A DNA stretch of 64,000 bases, taken from assembly GCF_000331575.1 (NCBI RefSeq), contig NZ_KB223527.1, positions 283,842-347,841 of the forward strand. The letters are read 5' to 3'. The stretch is from Calidifontibacillus oryziterrae (lineage in GTDB: Bacteria > Bacillota > Bacilli > Bacillales > Bacillaceae_J). The notes under the pieces were generated by a model. The model had not been told where the DNA came from, made no database searches, and was given only the letters and a program-made list of their open reading frames with translations. Below, piece by piece: positions 15,194-25,373 of the stretch. The translations under genes were made by a program, and so were the position numbers. Numbering within the stretch: position 1 is the stretch's first letter; each line of letters opens with the position of its first letter.

Positions 15194-17392
15194 TTATTTA
15201 AGCTTTAATTTGGCTAACGCATCAGCTAATGCTGTATTAATGGGTTCTTCCTGTTTATTTTGCTTTTTTAAATAATTCGAGACTTCTCGTTTTGAAACAT
15301 TCTTGTTTGTTTGTTTTTTCTTGCGTTCATTGAAGGTTGATAGCTTCTCACGATGTCCACATTTACATACAAATGTTTGACCTTCACCCTCGCCGCGCAG
15401 TTCAAGCTTTTTATGACAGTTTGGGCACCTTGCATTTGTAATCTTGCTTACATTTTTACGATGTCCGCATTCGCGGTCCTGACAGACAAGCATTTTGCCT
15501 TTTTTACCATTAACCTCAAGCATCAACTTTCCACATTCAGGACACTTTGTGCCTGTAATATTATCATGCTTGAATTTTTCCTTGCTATTTTTTATTTCAT
15601 GAACAACTGTTTTCGCATAGTTTTTCATATCGTTAATAAATACATTTTTGGATAGTTTACCTTTTGCAATCAATTCAAGCTTTTGTTCCCATTCAGCAGT
15701 TAGTGCTGGCGACTTTAAGTCTTCTGGAACTAAGTCAAGGAGTTGTTTTCCTTTTGAAGTGAGTAAGATGTCCTTACCCTTTTTCTCAATTAAAAAAGTA
15801 TTAAAAAGCTTTTCAATAATATCCGCTCTTGTAGCAACCGTGCCAAGACCACCTGTTTCACCAATTGTTTTTATTAATTCCTTATCTTCTCCTGCCATAA
15901 ATTTCGCAGGATTTTCCATTGCTGAAAGTAGTGTTGCTTCATTGAACCTGGCAGGTGGTTTCGTTTCACCTTTAGTTGCTGAAATTGAAGTAACCGTCAG
16001 CAGTTCACCTTTTGCTAGTGATGGCAGTAGTTGATCCTTCATGTTATCAACTTCATGACCATCCTCATCATCGTAACGATTTTCGTATACGTCTTTCCAG
16101 CCGGAAGAAATGACTGTTTTTCCTTTTGCAATAAACATTTCATTCGCGATATTAGCTTTAATAGTTGTTTGTTCAAATTCGAACGCTGGCGATAGTACAG
16201 CAAGAAACCGTTTTACGACTAAATCATAGATTTTTCGCTCTTTGTCTGTAAATTTATTTAGGAAAACAGATTCTTCTGTCGGAATGATCGCATGATGGTC
16301 TGATACTTTGCTGTCATTGACATATGAGCTATTTGCTTTAATTGATTTCTGCAATAGTTTGTTTGCTACTTGTTTATATGGACCGACCGCACATGCATGT
16401 AGTCGGTCTTTTATTGTATCAACAATGTCAGTTGATAAATATCTTGAATCTGTACGCGGATATGTTAAGACCTTATGCTGTTCGTAGAGCTTTTGCATGA
16501 TTTGCAGCGTTTCCTTCGCAGAAAAACCAAATGCTTTAATAGCGTCACGCTGTAATTCGGTTAAATCATAGAGCTCGGGAGCAAAGCTCTTTTTTAATTT
16601 CTTATCGACCTCGATGATTTTTGCTTGTTTGTTATTTAGCTTAGCTAATATGTGCTCTACTTTTTCCTTTGAGAAAGTTTTTAAATCATTCATTTGGCTA
16701 TCTTGCCACGTAAGTGTTACATTTTGTGACGTATGCACTTTTATCCCAAAGTATGGCTTTGCTGTAAATAGGCGAATCTCTTCTTCGCGCTTGGCAATCA
16801 TCGCAAGAGTCGGAGTTTGAACGCGGCCGCATGACAATTGTGCATTATATTTGCACGTTAACGCCCGGGTAGCATTAAGACCGATATACCAATCTGCTTC
16901 CGACCGTGCAACTGCAGAATGATACAGGTTTACAAAATCCTTTCCATTTCGTAAGTTGCGAAAGCCATCTTTAATCGCTTTATCGGTTACAGAAGATATC
17001 CAAAGTCGTTTTGTCGGTTTATTTACCTTTGCTTTCGCCAATATCCAATCCGCCACAAGCTGCCCTTCCCGCCCTGCATCTGTAGCGATGATAACCTCTC
17101 CTACATCTGCGCGGTGCAACTGATTTTTCACCGCATTGAATTGTTTACTTGTTTGCTTAATGACAACAAGCTTCAATTCGTTCGGAACCATCGGTAAATC
17201 TTCAAGCTTCCACGTTTTATATTTATCGTCGTAGCTTTCCGGATCTGCAAGTGTTACTAAATGCCCTAACGCCCAGGTGACAATATATCGATCCCCTTCG
17301 AGGAAGCCATTTCCTTTTTTATGACAATTAACAACTCGCGCAATATCACGAGCAACAGATGGTTTTTCAGCTATAACTACCGTCTTTTTCAT
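15194..17392 (-). CDS. topB: DNA topoisomerase III
   Basis: Type IA topoisomerase that decatenates and relaxes negatively supercoiled DNA. It has a Toprim domain at the N-terminus (VVIAEKPSVARDIARVV, ATDAGREGQ), the catalytic tyrosine in LTYPRTDSRYLS, and a C-terminal zinc-ribbon region with two cysteine clusters (CPECGKLM ... CGHRK and CPNCHKKL ... CGHRE). Length about 732 aa matches Bacillus TopB. The ATG at 17392 is chosen because AAAGGATG lies upstream; an in-frame ATG at 17410 lacks one. It stands alone. Confidence 0.96.
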   Translation of the reverse strand: MKKTVVIAEKPSVARDIARVVNCHKKGNGFLEGDRYIVTWALGHLVTLADPESYDDKYKTWKLEDLPMVPNELKLVVIKQTSKQFNAVKNQLHRADVGEVIIATDAGREGQLVADWILAKAKVNKPTKRLWISSVTDKAIKDGFRNLRNGKDFVNLYHSAVARSEADWYIGLNATRALTCKYNAQLSCGRVQTPTLAMIAKREEEIRLFTAKPYFGIKVHTSQNVTLTWQDSQMNDLKTFSKEKVEHILAKLNNKQAKIIEVDKKLKKSFAPELYDLTELQRDAIKAFGFSAKETLQIMQKLYEQHKVLTYPRTDSRYLSTDIVDTIKDRLHACAVGPYKQVANKLLQKSIKANSSYVNDSKVSDHHAIIPTEESVFLNKFTDKERKIYDLVVKRFLAVLSPAFEFEQTTIKANIANEMFIAKGKTVISSGWKDVYENRYDDEDGHEVDNMKDQLLPSLAKGELLTVTSISATKGETKPPARFNEATLLSAMENPAKFMAGEDKELIKTIGETGGLGTVATRADIIEKLFNTFLIEKKGKDILLTSKGKQLLDLVPEDLKSPALTAEWEQKLELIAKGKLSKNVFINDMKNYAKTVVHEIKNSKEKFKHDNITGTKCPECGKLMLEVNGKKGKMLVCQDRECGHRKNVSKITNARCPNCHKKLELRGEGEGQTFVCKCGHREKLSTFNERKKKQTNKNVSKREVSNYLKKQNKQEEPINTALADALAKLKLK

Positions 17393-17482
17393 CAAAAAAC
17401 ATCCTTTCAAAAATCCATTCCCACCTACTATACCATATTATTCATGCTTAAGAGCGCTGAATTCATTCATCTTTTTCTGCTT

Positions 17483-18607
17483 TTAGTTCACTCCTGTAGA
17501 AACTTTATTATTTGTTTGTTTAAAGCGACTTTTCATTTTATCTATAATTAACGTCAATAGAGGAATGATAAACCCCATTATTAGTGAATACGGTACCCAA
17601 TACCTTTCATACCATTGACTCATGTAGGCAACATTTGGATACACAATTGTCGAATATAGCAACGTTAATATGCCTATAGGAATTGCAAGAAAACGATACT
17701 GTTTTACATTTAAAACATCCGCAAAACAAACAACACAGCTGTAAAAATAAATAGCTGTTTTAAAAAAGATTGTTAGAATCCACATACTAGCCATGACAGC
17801 CTCTATTCTTTCGATAATATCGAATAGACTTACAGATTTTGCAAGGACGTAGCTGGTATACATTTGTCTCGCAGTCGTAGTTGCTCCTAACACTACTATA
17901 CAAAGAAAGACAAACACTCCAACAATGAAGGCACCAACAAATACACCAGCAATTAAATTCCACTTTGATTTATCAGGCACATTCATGTTCCCTGGAAAAA
18001 ACATAAGAAAAGCAATTAACGGAAAACCGGCAGTTGCTATAAAATCCATTGTTGCAGAAAACTGCTGCTGAAAGCTAGCTTCATATAACGGGCTTAGCCG
18101 TTCTAAATCTATTTGGGGAATTAAAAAAATGACTAAAGCAAAGAAAAGGATCATAAACCATGGAATGAGAAGCTCCCCCGTGCGGGCAATAACTTCAAGA
18201 CCTGCCTTAACTGCAAAAATGATTAAGAGTGTTAACAACAGACTGACTACTTCAATTGGCGTTCCAACCAACATTTGTGTGGTAATAAACTTTCCAAACT
18301 GGTTCGTAAGAGTCGTTGCGCCTATGAACCAAAAAAATACATAGGTTAAACTTATAATTTTCCCCACTATCTTTCCATATACTTTCTCAAGATATTGGCT
18401 ATATGTTGCTCTTCCCATCGGTTTCGCACAAATCCAATAAAAATAAGCTAAACCAACACATACGAAAATACCTATAAGCGAAGATAACCAAGCATCTTGA
18501 TTTGCCTTCGCCGTTTGTACTGATGGAATCGCTAGGATTGTTCCGATCGTAAAAAATATAATTAAAACACTTAACTCAAGTGGACTTATTCTGCCTTTTT
18601 CAAGCAA
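17483..18607 (-). CDS. gerXB: Spore germinant receptor subunit B (GerAB/GerKB family permease)
   Basis: Ten-helix amino-acid-permease-like protein of 374 aa, the inner-membrane germinant-binding subunit of a GerA-type receptor. The N-terminus (GRISPLELSVLIIFFTIGT) and the SQYLEKVYGK loop are typical. It is the last gene of the A-C-D-B operon, all on the minus strand, expressed in the forespore in known species. Which nutrient it senses cannot be told from sequence. Confidence 0.93.
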   Translation of the reverse strand: MLEKGRISPLELSVLIIFFTIGTILAIPSVQTAKANQDAWLSSLIGIFVCVGLAYFYWICAKPMGRATYSQYLEKVYGKIVGKIISLTYVFFWFIGATTLTNQFGKFITTQMLVGTPIEVVSLLLTLLIIFAVKAGLEVIARTGELLIPWFMILFFALVIFLIPQIDLERLSPLYEASFQQQFSATMDFIATAGFPLIAFLMFFPGNMNVPDKSKWNLIAGVFVGAFIVGVFVFLCIVVLGATTTARQMYTSYVLAKSVSLFDIIERIEAVMASMWILTIFFKTAIYFYSCVVCFADVLNVKQYRFLAIPIGILTLLYSTIVYPNVAYMSQWYERYWVPYSLIMGFIIPLLTLIIDKMKSRFKQTNNKVSTGVN

Positions 18608-18628
18608 CGGATACCATCCATCCTTTCT

Positions 18629-18850
18629 TTATTCATACATTCTCACGATCGGATTAAGTATGATTGAAACTAAATTTAACGGATTGGGAATAGATACATT
18701 ATTTAGTTTCAAAATGCTGAGAACGGAAATGAATACTATTAACAATGAAAATACCCAAATTTCCCGGACCATCTTTGCTTTAAGTAACTGTAAAACTTGA
18801 AAGTAGGATATTATCAAATATACAATGATCACACCTATACTTTTAAGCAT
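18629..18850 (-). CDS. Small two-helix protein of the ger operon (D-type subunit)
   Basis: A 73-aa protein with two hydrophobic segments (about 4-22 and 32-52) in the gap between the C and B genes. Some gerA-type operons carry an extra small two-helix D gene that modulates receptor output, and this fits by size and position. The gap to the C gene is 7 nt, and to the B gene 21 nt. Confidence 0.75.
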   Translation of the reverse strand: MLKSIGVIIVYLIISYFQVLQLLKAKMVREIWVFSLLIVFISVLSILKLNNVSIPNPLNLVSIILNPIVRMYE

Positions 18851-18857
18851 ATACCAA

Positions 18858-20066
18858 TTACTCCTCTTTTAATTTAGTATGAAACGGGTCATTGATTGTT
18901 CCGACATCACGAATTTTAATCTTACTCGTAACAGTAATTGGAACATTTGGGAATAAGCTTGCCCACTCATGTTTAATTTTTTCCCATTCTTTAGGCTCTT
19001 CCTTGTGAATTCGTTCCCCAAACCCAAATATGTCAGTTTCTAATTCCTGCCCTTTATGAATTGCTGCCGTAATTACACTTTCAATTTGTTTATTAACTTT
19101 CGATTCTAGCTCACCGATCGTATTCGTATTCATAAGATCAAGCTTCGTATTAACTTCTCCAACACTTGCTTCACCACTGACCTTTACTTCAAAGCTTATA
19201 TCTTCGTTATTTATTTTTGGAACAATTTCAGTTTTAATTTCATTTAGTTCAATGCCAACGTGATCGTCATTCATTTTTATAACAAGTACAGTACTAACCA
19301 CGTTATTTCTTAAATAATTATACCCTTTACTCTCATCAGCATTTAACCAGCCAACTAATTTGTTTTTTCGAAATGCAGCTATGCCCTCATACTTATGACG
19401 AGATTTAGGTGTAGTCGTTTCTACATTCGACTTCGTGACTCCTTTTTGGGGATCCCCCAATAAGGAAATACCTGTTAAAGCAGGCTGTTCTCCTTCACTT
19501 AAAATTGAATCCATTAAATCCGTTAATGTTAATTTTCCCGTTGCTGCCCACGTTTCTGCCGAGTGCTCCAAACTGTAGAATAATTTGTTAGCTGGTATCT
19601 TCTCTATACTCGTCAGGATTTTAACCGTTTCTTCAGCAGAATGGTCTTTTGAGACGATAATGTAAAAATCAGTTCTCATTTCATGATCTCTTGATAAAAA
19701 ATCAAGGACATCATAAATCCCTTCCTTTGCCATTTCTTCCCCGATTACAATCATTCGTAAATGAGCAACATAAACCTTACGTGGTGCCAATGTCGACATT
19801 TTTCTTAAAGCTTCAAACAAGATTTTTCCGCTTGATGTAAATGTTGTAACAGGCGTATCATATCCACCACCGCCACCTTTTTCGGCAGCTGCAGTTTCTG
19901 AAGGGTTGATGATTTGTACTGAAACTTTATATTCACCATTCTTGAGTTTATCAATCCCAAGTGCTACTGCAATTGCCAACTCAGAAACTTCACGACGACT
20001 CCAACATCCTGACATTGTTGAAGCAACGACTATAAATAGTAATATTATTATCAAACCTTTTTTCAT
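18858..20066 (-). CDS. gerXC: Spore germinant receptor subunit C (GerAC-family lipoprotein)
   Basis: Lipoprotein of 402 aa with a signal peptide ending in the lipobox STMSGC and the GerAC start CWSRREVSELAIAVALGID. The three-domain GerAC fold is expected on the outer face of the inner spore membrane. It starts 6 nt after the A gene stop. A Gly-rich insert (GGGGGYDTP) near residue 65 is a minor peculiarity. Confidence 0.94.
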   Translation of the reverse strand: MKKGLIIILLFIVVASTMSGCWSRREVSELAIAVALGIDKLKNGEYKVSVQIINPSETAAAEKGGGGGYDTPVTTFTSSGKILFEALRKMSTLAPRKVYVAHLRMIVIGEEMAKEGIYDVLDFLSRDHEMRTDFYIIVSKDHSAEETVKILTSIEKIPANKLFYSLEHSAETWAATGKLTLTDLMDSILSEGEQPALTGISLLGDPQKGVTKSNVETTTPKSRHKYEGIAAFRKNKLVGWLNADESKGYNYLRNNVVSTVLVIKMNDDHVGIELNEIKTEIVPKINNEDISFEVKVSGEASVGEVNTKLDLMNTNTIGELESKVNKQIESVITAAIHKGQELETDIFGFGERIHKEEPKEWEKIKHEWASLFPNVPITVTSKIKIRDVGTINDPFHTKLKEE

Positions 20067-20072
20067 ATCGGA

Positions 20073-21674
20073 TCACTGCTTTCGTGATTGTGGCTTTGGT
20101 GTCGGATTATTTTGTTCCCTAATAATATTTTTTTGATTAATTAAACGAGGCCGCGAAAACATTCCCCACCAAGGCACTCTGAAAAAAACATCCTTTTGGT
20201 CTGTAATAATAAATGGCGCAACTGTTGTCGTATAAGGAATTCCAAATGATCGTAATGAAGAGACATGGATGCATAATAAGATTAGTCCAAATATTATTCC
20301 GACTAAACCAAACATTGCCGCAAGGATCATCATTCCAAACCTCAGCAGCCGAATCGAAGCTGCTAAATTAATCGAAGGGAAACAAAAGTTAGCAATTGCT
20401 GTCAACGCCACGACAATTACCATTGCTGAAGATACTAAACCAGCTTGAACTGCAGCTTGCCCTAATACTAACGCTCCAACAATGCTCATTGTTTGACCAA
20501 CTGCTCGAGGCATCCGAACACCTGCTTCTCGCAAAATTTCAAAGGCAACCTCCATCATTAACGCTTCCATAAAAGCTGGAAACGGAACACCTTCACGCTG
20601 GGCAGCGATCTCAATTAATAATGTAGTTGGCAGCATTTCTTGATGATAGGTTAGGATCGCTATGTAAAGGGATGGAGCAACTAAAGCGATAAAAAAGCAT
20701 AAAAATCGTAAGAACCGTAATAATGTCGCAATATCTGAACGCTGATAATAGTCCTCACTTGCTTGAAAAAACTCAACAATCAAGCTCGGAACAACTAAAA
20801 CGAATGGTGTCCCATCTACAAGTATTGCTACTCTACCTTCTAATAGTTTTCCGGCGACTGCATCGGGTCTCTCCGTGTTATAAATCGTTGGAAAGGGTGT
20901 AAACGTTTCATCTTGAATTAATTCTTCAATATAACCACTTTCTAAAATCGCATCGATATTAATGCGATCTAATCGCTTATGAACCTCTTTAACAACATCT
21001 TCATTGACTATTCCATTTATATAAGCAATGACGACCTTTGTTTTCGTAACAGTGCCTATTTCTTTTTCTTCCATCCATAAATTTGCACTTTTTATTTTTC
21101 TGCGGAGCAAGGAAGTATTTGTACTTACTGTTTCCGTAAAGCCATCTCGTGGTCCTTTGATTAAGGTTGCAGATTGCGGTTCCTCAATACTTCTTTTTTC
21201 AAATCCGGGAATACTGACGGAAATGGCTTTGGATTCTTGATCTACTAATAGCGCAGCATGGCCAGATAGTATATTAGTTGTTAAAGTTGAAAAGTCACGA
21301 ACCTCTGTTATGCTTCCAACGTTAATAATTTTTTCTTTTAAAACAGTAATGAGGGAACTATTCGATTGATTTTGGGATTGTAAATCATTCTTGTTTACCT
21401 TAAAAATTAATGAGTCAATTAATATCTGCAACAATTGTGTGTCAACAAGACCTTCTGTGTATATAATGGAAAGCTTTACATTATTTTGCGGACCTATATT
21501 AGCTGTTCGTATCACAATATCAGAGCTATTTCCTAGTATTTTGCTTACATGAGTGATGTTATCTTTCAATGAAGACATGAGATTTTGCTGTAATTGCTCA
21601 TTTGCCTGCTGCGGTTCTTTATTATTGTTATTATTTTTACTTTTAAATAGTTGTTTAAAAAAACCCCCTACCAA
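20073..21674 (-). CDS. gerXA: Spore germinant receptor subunit A (GerAA family)
   Basis: First gene of the germinant-receptor operon, 533 aa. A large soluble N-terminal part (to about 290, beginning with an Asn/Gln-rich linker) is followed by about five membrane helices; RREGVPFP-like (AQREGVPFPAFMEALMMEV) and ETVSTN regions are GerAA hallmarks. GerAA proteins oligomerise into an ion channel that opens on nutrient binding. A and C are separated by 6 nt. Confidence 0.95.
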   Translation of the reverse strand: MVGGFFKQLFKSKNNNNNKEPQQANEQLQQNLMSSLKDNITHVSKILGNSSDIVIRTANIGPQNNVKLSIIYTEGLVDTQLLQILIDSLIFKVNKNDLQSQNQSNSSLITVLKEKIINVGSITEVRDFSTLTTNILSGHAALLVDQESKAISVSIPGFEKRSIEEPQSATLIKGPRDGFTETVSTNTSLLRRKIKSANLWMEEKEIGTVTKTKVVIAYINGIVNEDVVKEVHKRLDRINIDAILESGYIEELIQDETFTPFPTIYNTERPDAVAGKLLEGRVAILVDGTPFVLVVPSLIVEFFQASEDYYQRSDIATLLRFLRFLCFFIALVAPSLYIAILTYHQEMLPTTLLIEIAAQREGVPFPAFMEALMMEVAFEILREAGVRMPRAVGQTMSIVGALVLGQAAVQAGLVSSAMVIVVALTAIANFCFPSINLAASIRLLRFGMMILAAMFGLVGIIFGLILLCIHVSSLRSFGIPYTTTVAPFIITDQKDVFFRVPWWGMFSRPRLINQKNIIREQNNPTPKPQSRKQ

Positions 21675-21769
21675 GACTTCATCACCTCATTTCACTACCC
21701 TATTCTTAACAATTTTTCTCAATTTATGTATTACGTAGTAATGTTCTTGAGCCTTTTGCCAAAAACAGA

Positions 21770-21805
21770 ATAAAAAAAGAAGCAAAAGATACTTTCTTTT
21801 GCTTC
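21770..21805 (-). terminator. Terminator of the AI-2E-family transporter gene
   Basis: Stem GAAGCAAAAG / CTTTTGCTTC around a 7-nt loop, followed on the minus strand by seven T. It separates the transporter gene from the ger operon. Confidence 0.85.
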
Positions 21806-21815
21806 AACTCACCTA

Positions 21816-22826
21816 TTATATTGACCTTTCCGAACTTTTCACATCAAAAATATCTAGCAAAAACACAAACACAGGAATTCCAATAATTAAGCCCCAAACC
21901 CCGAAAAAATGCTCAGAAAAGATTAGCACAATAAACGTGTAAAAAATTGGCAAGTCAGTTTTTGTACTCATAAGCTTTGGGTTTAAAATATAGGCTTCAA
22001 TTCCATGAATAATTGCAACAATAATCAGGATATATACAACTTTAATAAAACCGCCAATACTATAAGCAATTAAGCTTAATGGAACAAGAGATATAATTAC
22101 ACCCGCGACTGGAATGAGACCAAGAAAGAAAATCATGATTGCTAACCCAAATAGTTGCGGAAAACCCATAATCCATAGGGCAATTGTTGAAAGAAGACAA
22201 TTGACGACTGCAATTATAAATTGAGCTTGTAGAACTTTACCAAAAGTCCGGACAAACTTCCCACCGAAAAACTCTATTTCATTATAAAAAGGAGCAAGTT
22301 TGCTAAATTTAAATTTTTTCGTAAAGATCACTAAACGTGGTTTTTCCAATAAATAAAACAAGCTTAAAATAAGAGCAAGAAAAATTTGTAACGCTAAACT
22401 ACTAATATCAGTAAAGGACTTCATTACTAGTGATAACCCCTGCTCTAAATACTGTGAGACTTGATTTTCCTCTAATATTCGAACTAAATATTTCATAATC
22501 ACATTATCCTGAGGCTGCTGATAAAAAACAGTTACTTGTTTAATTAGAGCTGTAATTTCAGTAGTTATAATAGGTAGATATTTGCTAATCCCCCAGGTTA
22601 ATAGTCCGACAATGGCTGTGTAAACAACGGTTACTGTCAATTTCCAATTGATCGAAACCTTGCCAGAAATGAAGGTAACAAGCCTATCTAGTAAAAAAGA
22701 AAAAATAAACGTTAGTAGTATAAAATTGATCATCGACCTCATTAAGTATAATATGAGTGCAATGAGAATAAAGATAAAAACCCTCTTCACACTCTTATTT
22801 TGAAAAAACTTAGTTAATTCATCCAT
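21816..22826 (-). CDS. AI-2E family transporter (PF01594-type membrane protein)
   Basis: Membrane protein of 336 aa with a helix pair at the N-terminus, an amphipathic middle region, and a cluster of helices with the family motifs AQFIIAVVNCLLS, FLGLIPVAGVIISLVP and the C-terminal block GVWGLIIGIPVFVFLLD. Members export diverse small molecules or ions; the substrate here cannot be predicted. It is a single-gene unit with its own terminator. Confidence 0.88.
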   Translation of the reverse strand: MDELTKFFQNKSVKRVFIFILIALILYLMRSMINFILLTFIFSFLLDRLVTFISGKVSINWKLTVTVVYTAIVGLLTWGISKYLPIITTEITALIKQVTVFYQQPQDNVIMKYLVRILEENQVSQYLEQGLSLVMKSFTDISSLALQIFLALILSLFYLLEKPRLVIFTKKFKFSKLAPFYNEIEFFGGKFVRTFGKVLQAQFIIAVVNCLLSTIALWIMGFPQLFGLAIMIFFLGLIPVAGVIISLVPLSLIAYSIGGFIKVVYILIIVAIIHGIEAYILNPKLMSTKTDLPIFYTFIVLIFSEHFFGVWGLIIGIPVFVFLLDIFDVKSSERSI

Positions 22827-23019
22827 TCATTTTTCTCCTCATTTATTAGTCCCCATTAATTTAATTTTAGCCGATTTAAAAAAAGAGAGCCATTATTTTT
22901 TAAAAACATCAAGCTTTGACATAATATCACAAAATATGACATTTTAATGTTATAATTATATAATCAAGTGAATTACAAAATTAGTAAAAATTTACATAAA
23001 CAACAGGGGTTAATAGTAT

Positions 23020-24288
23020 ATGAGAAAAAAACTAGGATTCTATCTATTACTATACATCGTATTTAGCATTTTATGGATTTCCACTACTAATTATTTTATT
23101 AAACAGTACGCTCCGCAACAATTATATGTCACTCTTACAATCGTAAAAGAAATCTGTTATTTTCTAGCATCTGGTCTATTCCTTTATTACATTGTAACAA
23201 AATGTCGGGATTACAATACATTGCACGAAGACCAGAAGCGATTGTCTACTCTTATCAACTCTATGGTTGATTTAGTAACCTTCAAAGACGCCGAGGGACG
23301 ATGGATTGAAGCCAATGAATTCGGATTAAAATTGTTTCAATTAGAAAACGTGGACTATCGCGGAAAAAAAGACTCAGAACTTGCTGAATATTCAAGCTTC
23401 TATCGTGACGCACTATATTATTGTGAAGTAACGGATGAAGAAGCATGGCGAAATAGGAAAATTACTCGTGCTGAGGAAATTATCCCTCAACCAGATGGAT
23501 CTAGTAAAATATTTCATACAATTAAAGTTCCACTCTTCCACCGGAATGGTGAACGGAAAGGAATTGTTATAATTGGTCGTGATATAACCGATCTTCGACA
23601 AGCTCAAGAACAATTAAACAGAACTGAAAAGCTTTCAGTCGTTGGAGAATTAGCGGCAAGTGTTGTTCATGAGATAAGAAATCCGCTGACATCATTAATG
23701 GGATTTGTGCAATTATTGAGTGAAAAGGACCGTGAATACTATCAATATTACACCATTATGAAGGATGAACTCGAACGAATTAACCATATTGTGGGAGAAC
23801 TGTTATTACTCGCAAAGCCGAATACGATATCATTTACTAAGGCAAACTTGAAAAAAATAATTTATGATGTTGTGGCTCTATTAGAAATTCAAGCGATCCA
23901 GCATAATGTTTTAATTGATGTTCATTATGAGAAAGATTTAGAAGAGATAGAATGTGAACCAAATCAATTAAAACAACTATTTATCAATTTAATAAAAAAC
24001 GCAATTGAAGCATCCATAGAAGGTGGTAAAGTTGAAATTTATATTAGAAAAACTAGTAGTACTTCACAATCCGTCTTAATAAAAGACAACGGATGCGGGA
24101 TCAGCAAAGAACGATTAGAACGTATTGGTGAACCATTTTATTCTTCTAAGGAAAAAGGAACTGGATTAGGTTTAACGGTGAGCTTTAAAATTGTACAAGC
24201 CCATCGAGGCAAAATTAAATTTGATAGTGTATTAAAAGAAGGCACACAGGTACAGATTGAGTTACCTACTTCCCAGCCAAAAAAATAG
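23020..24288 (+). CDS. PAS-domain sporulation-type sensor histidine kinase
   Basis: Kinase of 422 aa: two N-terminal transmembrane helices (about 5-25 and 43-63) with almost no external loop, a PAS domain (about 80-195, with WIEANEFGLKLF), then dimerisation His in VVHEIRNPLTSLMGF, N box NLIKNAIEAS, G1 DNGCGI and G2 GTGLGL. The architecture resembles the phosphorelay kinases KinB/KinE of Bacillus. No response regulator is next to it, consistent with feeding Spo0F elsewhere. The function is inferred from architecture. Confidence 0.88.
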   Translation: MRKKLGFYLLLYIVFSILWISTTNYFIKQYAPQQLYVTLTIVKEICYFLASGLFLYYIVTKCRDYNTLHEDQKRLSTLINSMVDLVTFKDAEGRWIEANEFGLKLFQLENVDYRGKKDSELAEYSSFYRDALYYCEVTDEEAWRNRKITRAEEIIPQPDGSSKIFHTIKVPLFHRNGERKGIVIIGRDITDLRQAQEQLNRTEKLSVVGELAASVVHEIRNPLTSLMGFVQLLSEKDREYYQYYTIMKDELERINHIVGELLLLAKPNTISFTKANLKKIIYDVVALLEIQAIQHNVLIDVHYEKDLEEIECEPNQLKQLFINLIKNAIEASIEGGKVEIYIRKTSSTSQSVLIKDNGCGISKERLERIGEPFYSSKEKGTGLGLTVSFKIVQAHRGKIKFDSVLKEGTQVQIELPTSQPKK

Positions 24289-24315
24289 AACATACTAATT
24301 ATTAAAAAATAACAA

Positions 24316-24374
24316 AGGTGACCATCCTTCTATGATAGTCGTATAGATAGGAATGCGTTACCTCCTTTTTTTTG
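24316..24374 (+). terminator. Terminator of the PAS kinase gene
   Basis: Stem AGGTGAC / GTTACCT (24316-24322 with 24357-24363, one G-U pair) enclosing a second small hairpin, followed by CC and eight T. Confidence 0.7.
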
Positions 24375-24467
24375 AGATCATTATTTTTGTTCACAAAGCT
24401 GTCATTGTTTAAATATAATGCTTGTGCTACGATTTTTTACATAAATAACACGATTTGGAGGTACATA

Positions 24468-25313
24468 ATGAATCATCTCACTAAATTTTTATTTACTACC
24501 TTCTTTCTATTATTAATAGTGGGCTGTCAACAACAAGCTGCGACTGAACAACAACCGACGTCACCGCAACCTGAGCAACAAGCTGAACTAGTTCTTTCGA
24601 AGCTTCAATTCGTTGCCAATGGTGAAGATTTTATTAGGAAAGGTTTTACTTCAGTAGATGGCTGGACCATAACCTTTGATCATGCTTATATCACATTAGG
24701 TAATATTGCAGCCCATCAAACAAATCCACCTTATGATCCAACGAAAGATTCTGAGATTCAAAGTGTTGAAACGGTTTCCTTAAATGTAATACATACAATA
24801 GATTTAGCTCTTGGTGACGAGGATGAGCCTCCTATTTTGGTTGGTGAAATAGACGCACCAATCGGTCATTACAACGCTCTCTCTTGGGATATGTTAAAAG
24901 GACCTGAAGGTGATTTAGCTGGACAAGCGATTGTCCTTGAAGGTACCGCAACAAAAGCTGAGCAAACGATTGATTTTGTCATCAGCATAGACAAAGAATA
25001 CCATTATGATGCTGGCGAATTTATCGGCGATGTTCGCAAAGGGTTCGTGGAAGAAGGAAAAACAGGTGAGCTTGAAATGACGTTCCACTTTGATCATTTC
25101 TTTGGTGACTTTGATACACCTCAAGATGATGCACTTAATACTGGTGCTATTGGCTTTGAACCGTTTGCAAAATTAGCTGAAAATGGTGAAATTCAAATTA
25201 CATTGGCAGAAATGAAGGAAAAATTTGATTCAGAAACGTATGAAAAGCTGATTCAATTACTACCATCATTAGGACATGTCGGTGAAGGACATGCAAAAGC
25301 ACAGGAAATATAA
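24468..25313 (+). CDS. Secreted lipoprotein at the head of the nickel/cobalt locus
   Basis: A 281-aa lipoprotein. The ATG at 24468 follows TTTGGAGGTACATA; the signal peptide ends in the lipobox LLIVGC. After a Gln/Pro-rich linker comes a beta-rich domain resembling DUF4382-type proteins, with several acidic and His-rich stretches (FHFDHFFGDFDTP, and HVGEGHAKAQEI at the end). Located 60 nt before the NikL-like gene, it may capture Ni/Co outside the cell. No catalytic motif was found, so the metal role is inferred from neighbours. Confidence 0.65.
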   Translation: MNHLTKFLFTTFFLLLIVGCQQQAATEQQPTSPQPEQQAELVLSKLQFVANGEDFIRKGFTSVDGWTITFDHAYITLGNIAAHQTNPPYDPTKDSEIQSVETVSLNVIHTIDLALGDEDEPPILVGEIDAPIGHYNALSWDMLKGPEGDLAGQAIVLEGTATKAEQTIDFVISIDKEYHYDAGEFIGDVRKGFVEEGKTGELEMTFHFDHFFGDFDTPQDDALNTGAIGFEPFAKLAENGEIQITLAEMKEKFDSETYEKLIQLLPSLGHVGEGHAKAQEI

Positions 25314-25373
25314 TGAATTTTTTTAGAGGACTAACGTTCCATACATTTCTCATATTAAACGAGGTTTTAAATT

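Noticed and set aside
25314..25373. Cobalamin riboswitch near the cbi genes
   Set aside because: No B12-box-like sequence was seen in the gaps at 24375-24467, 25314-25373 or 26613-26748.
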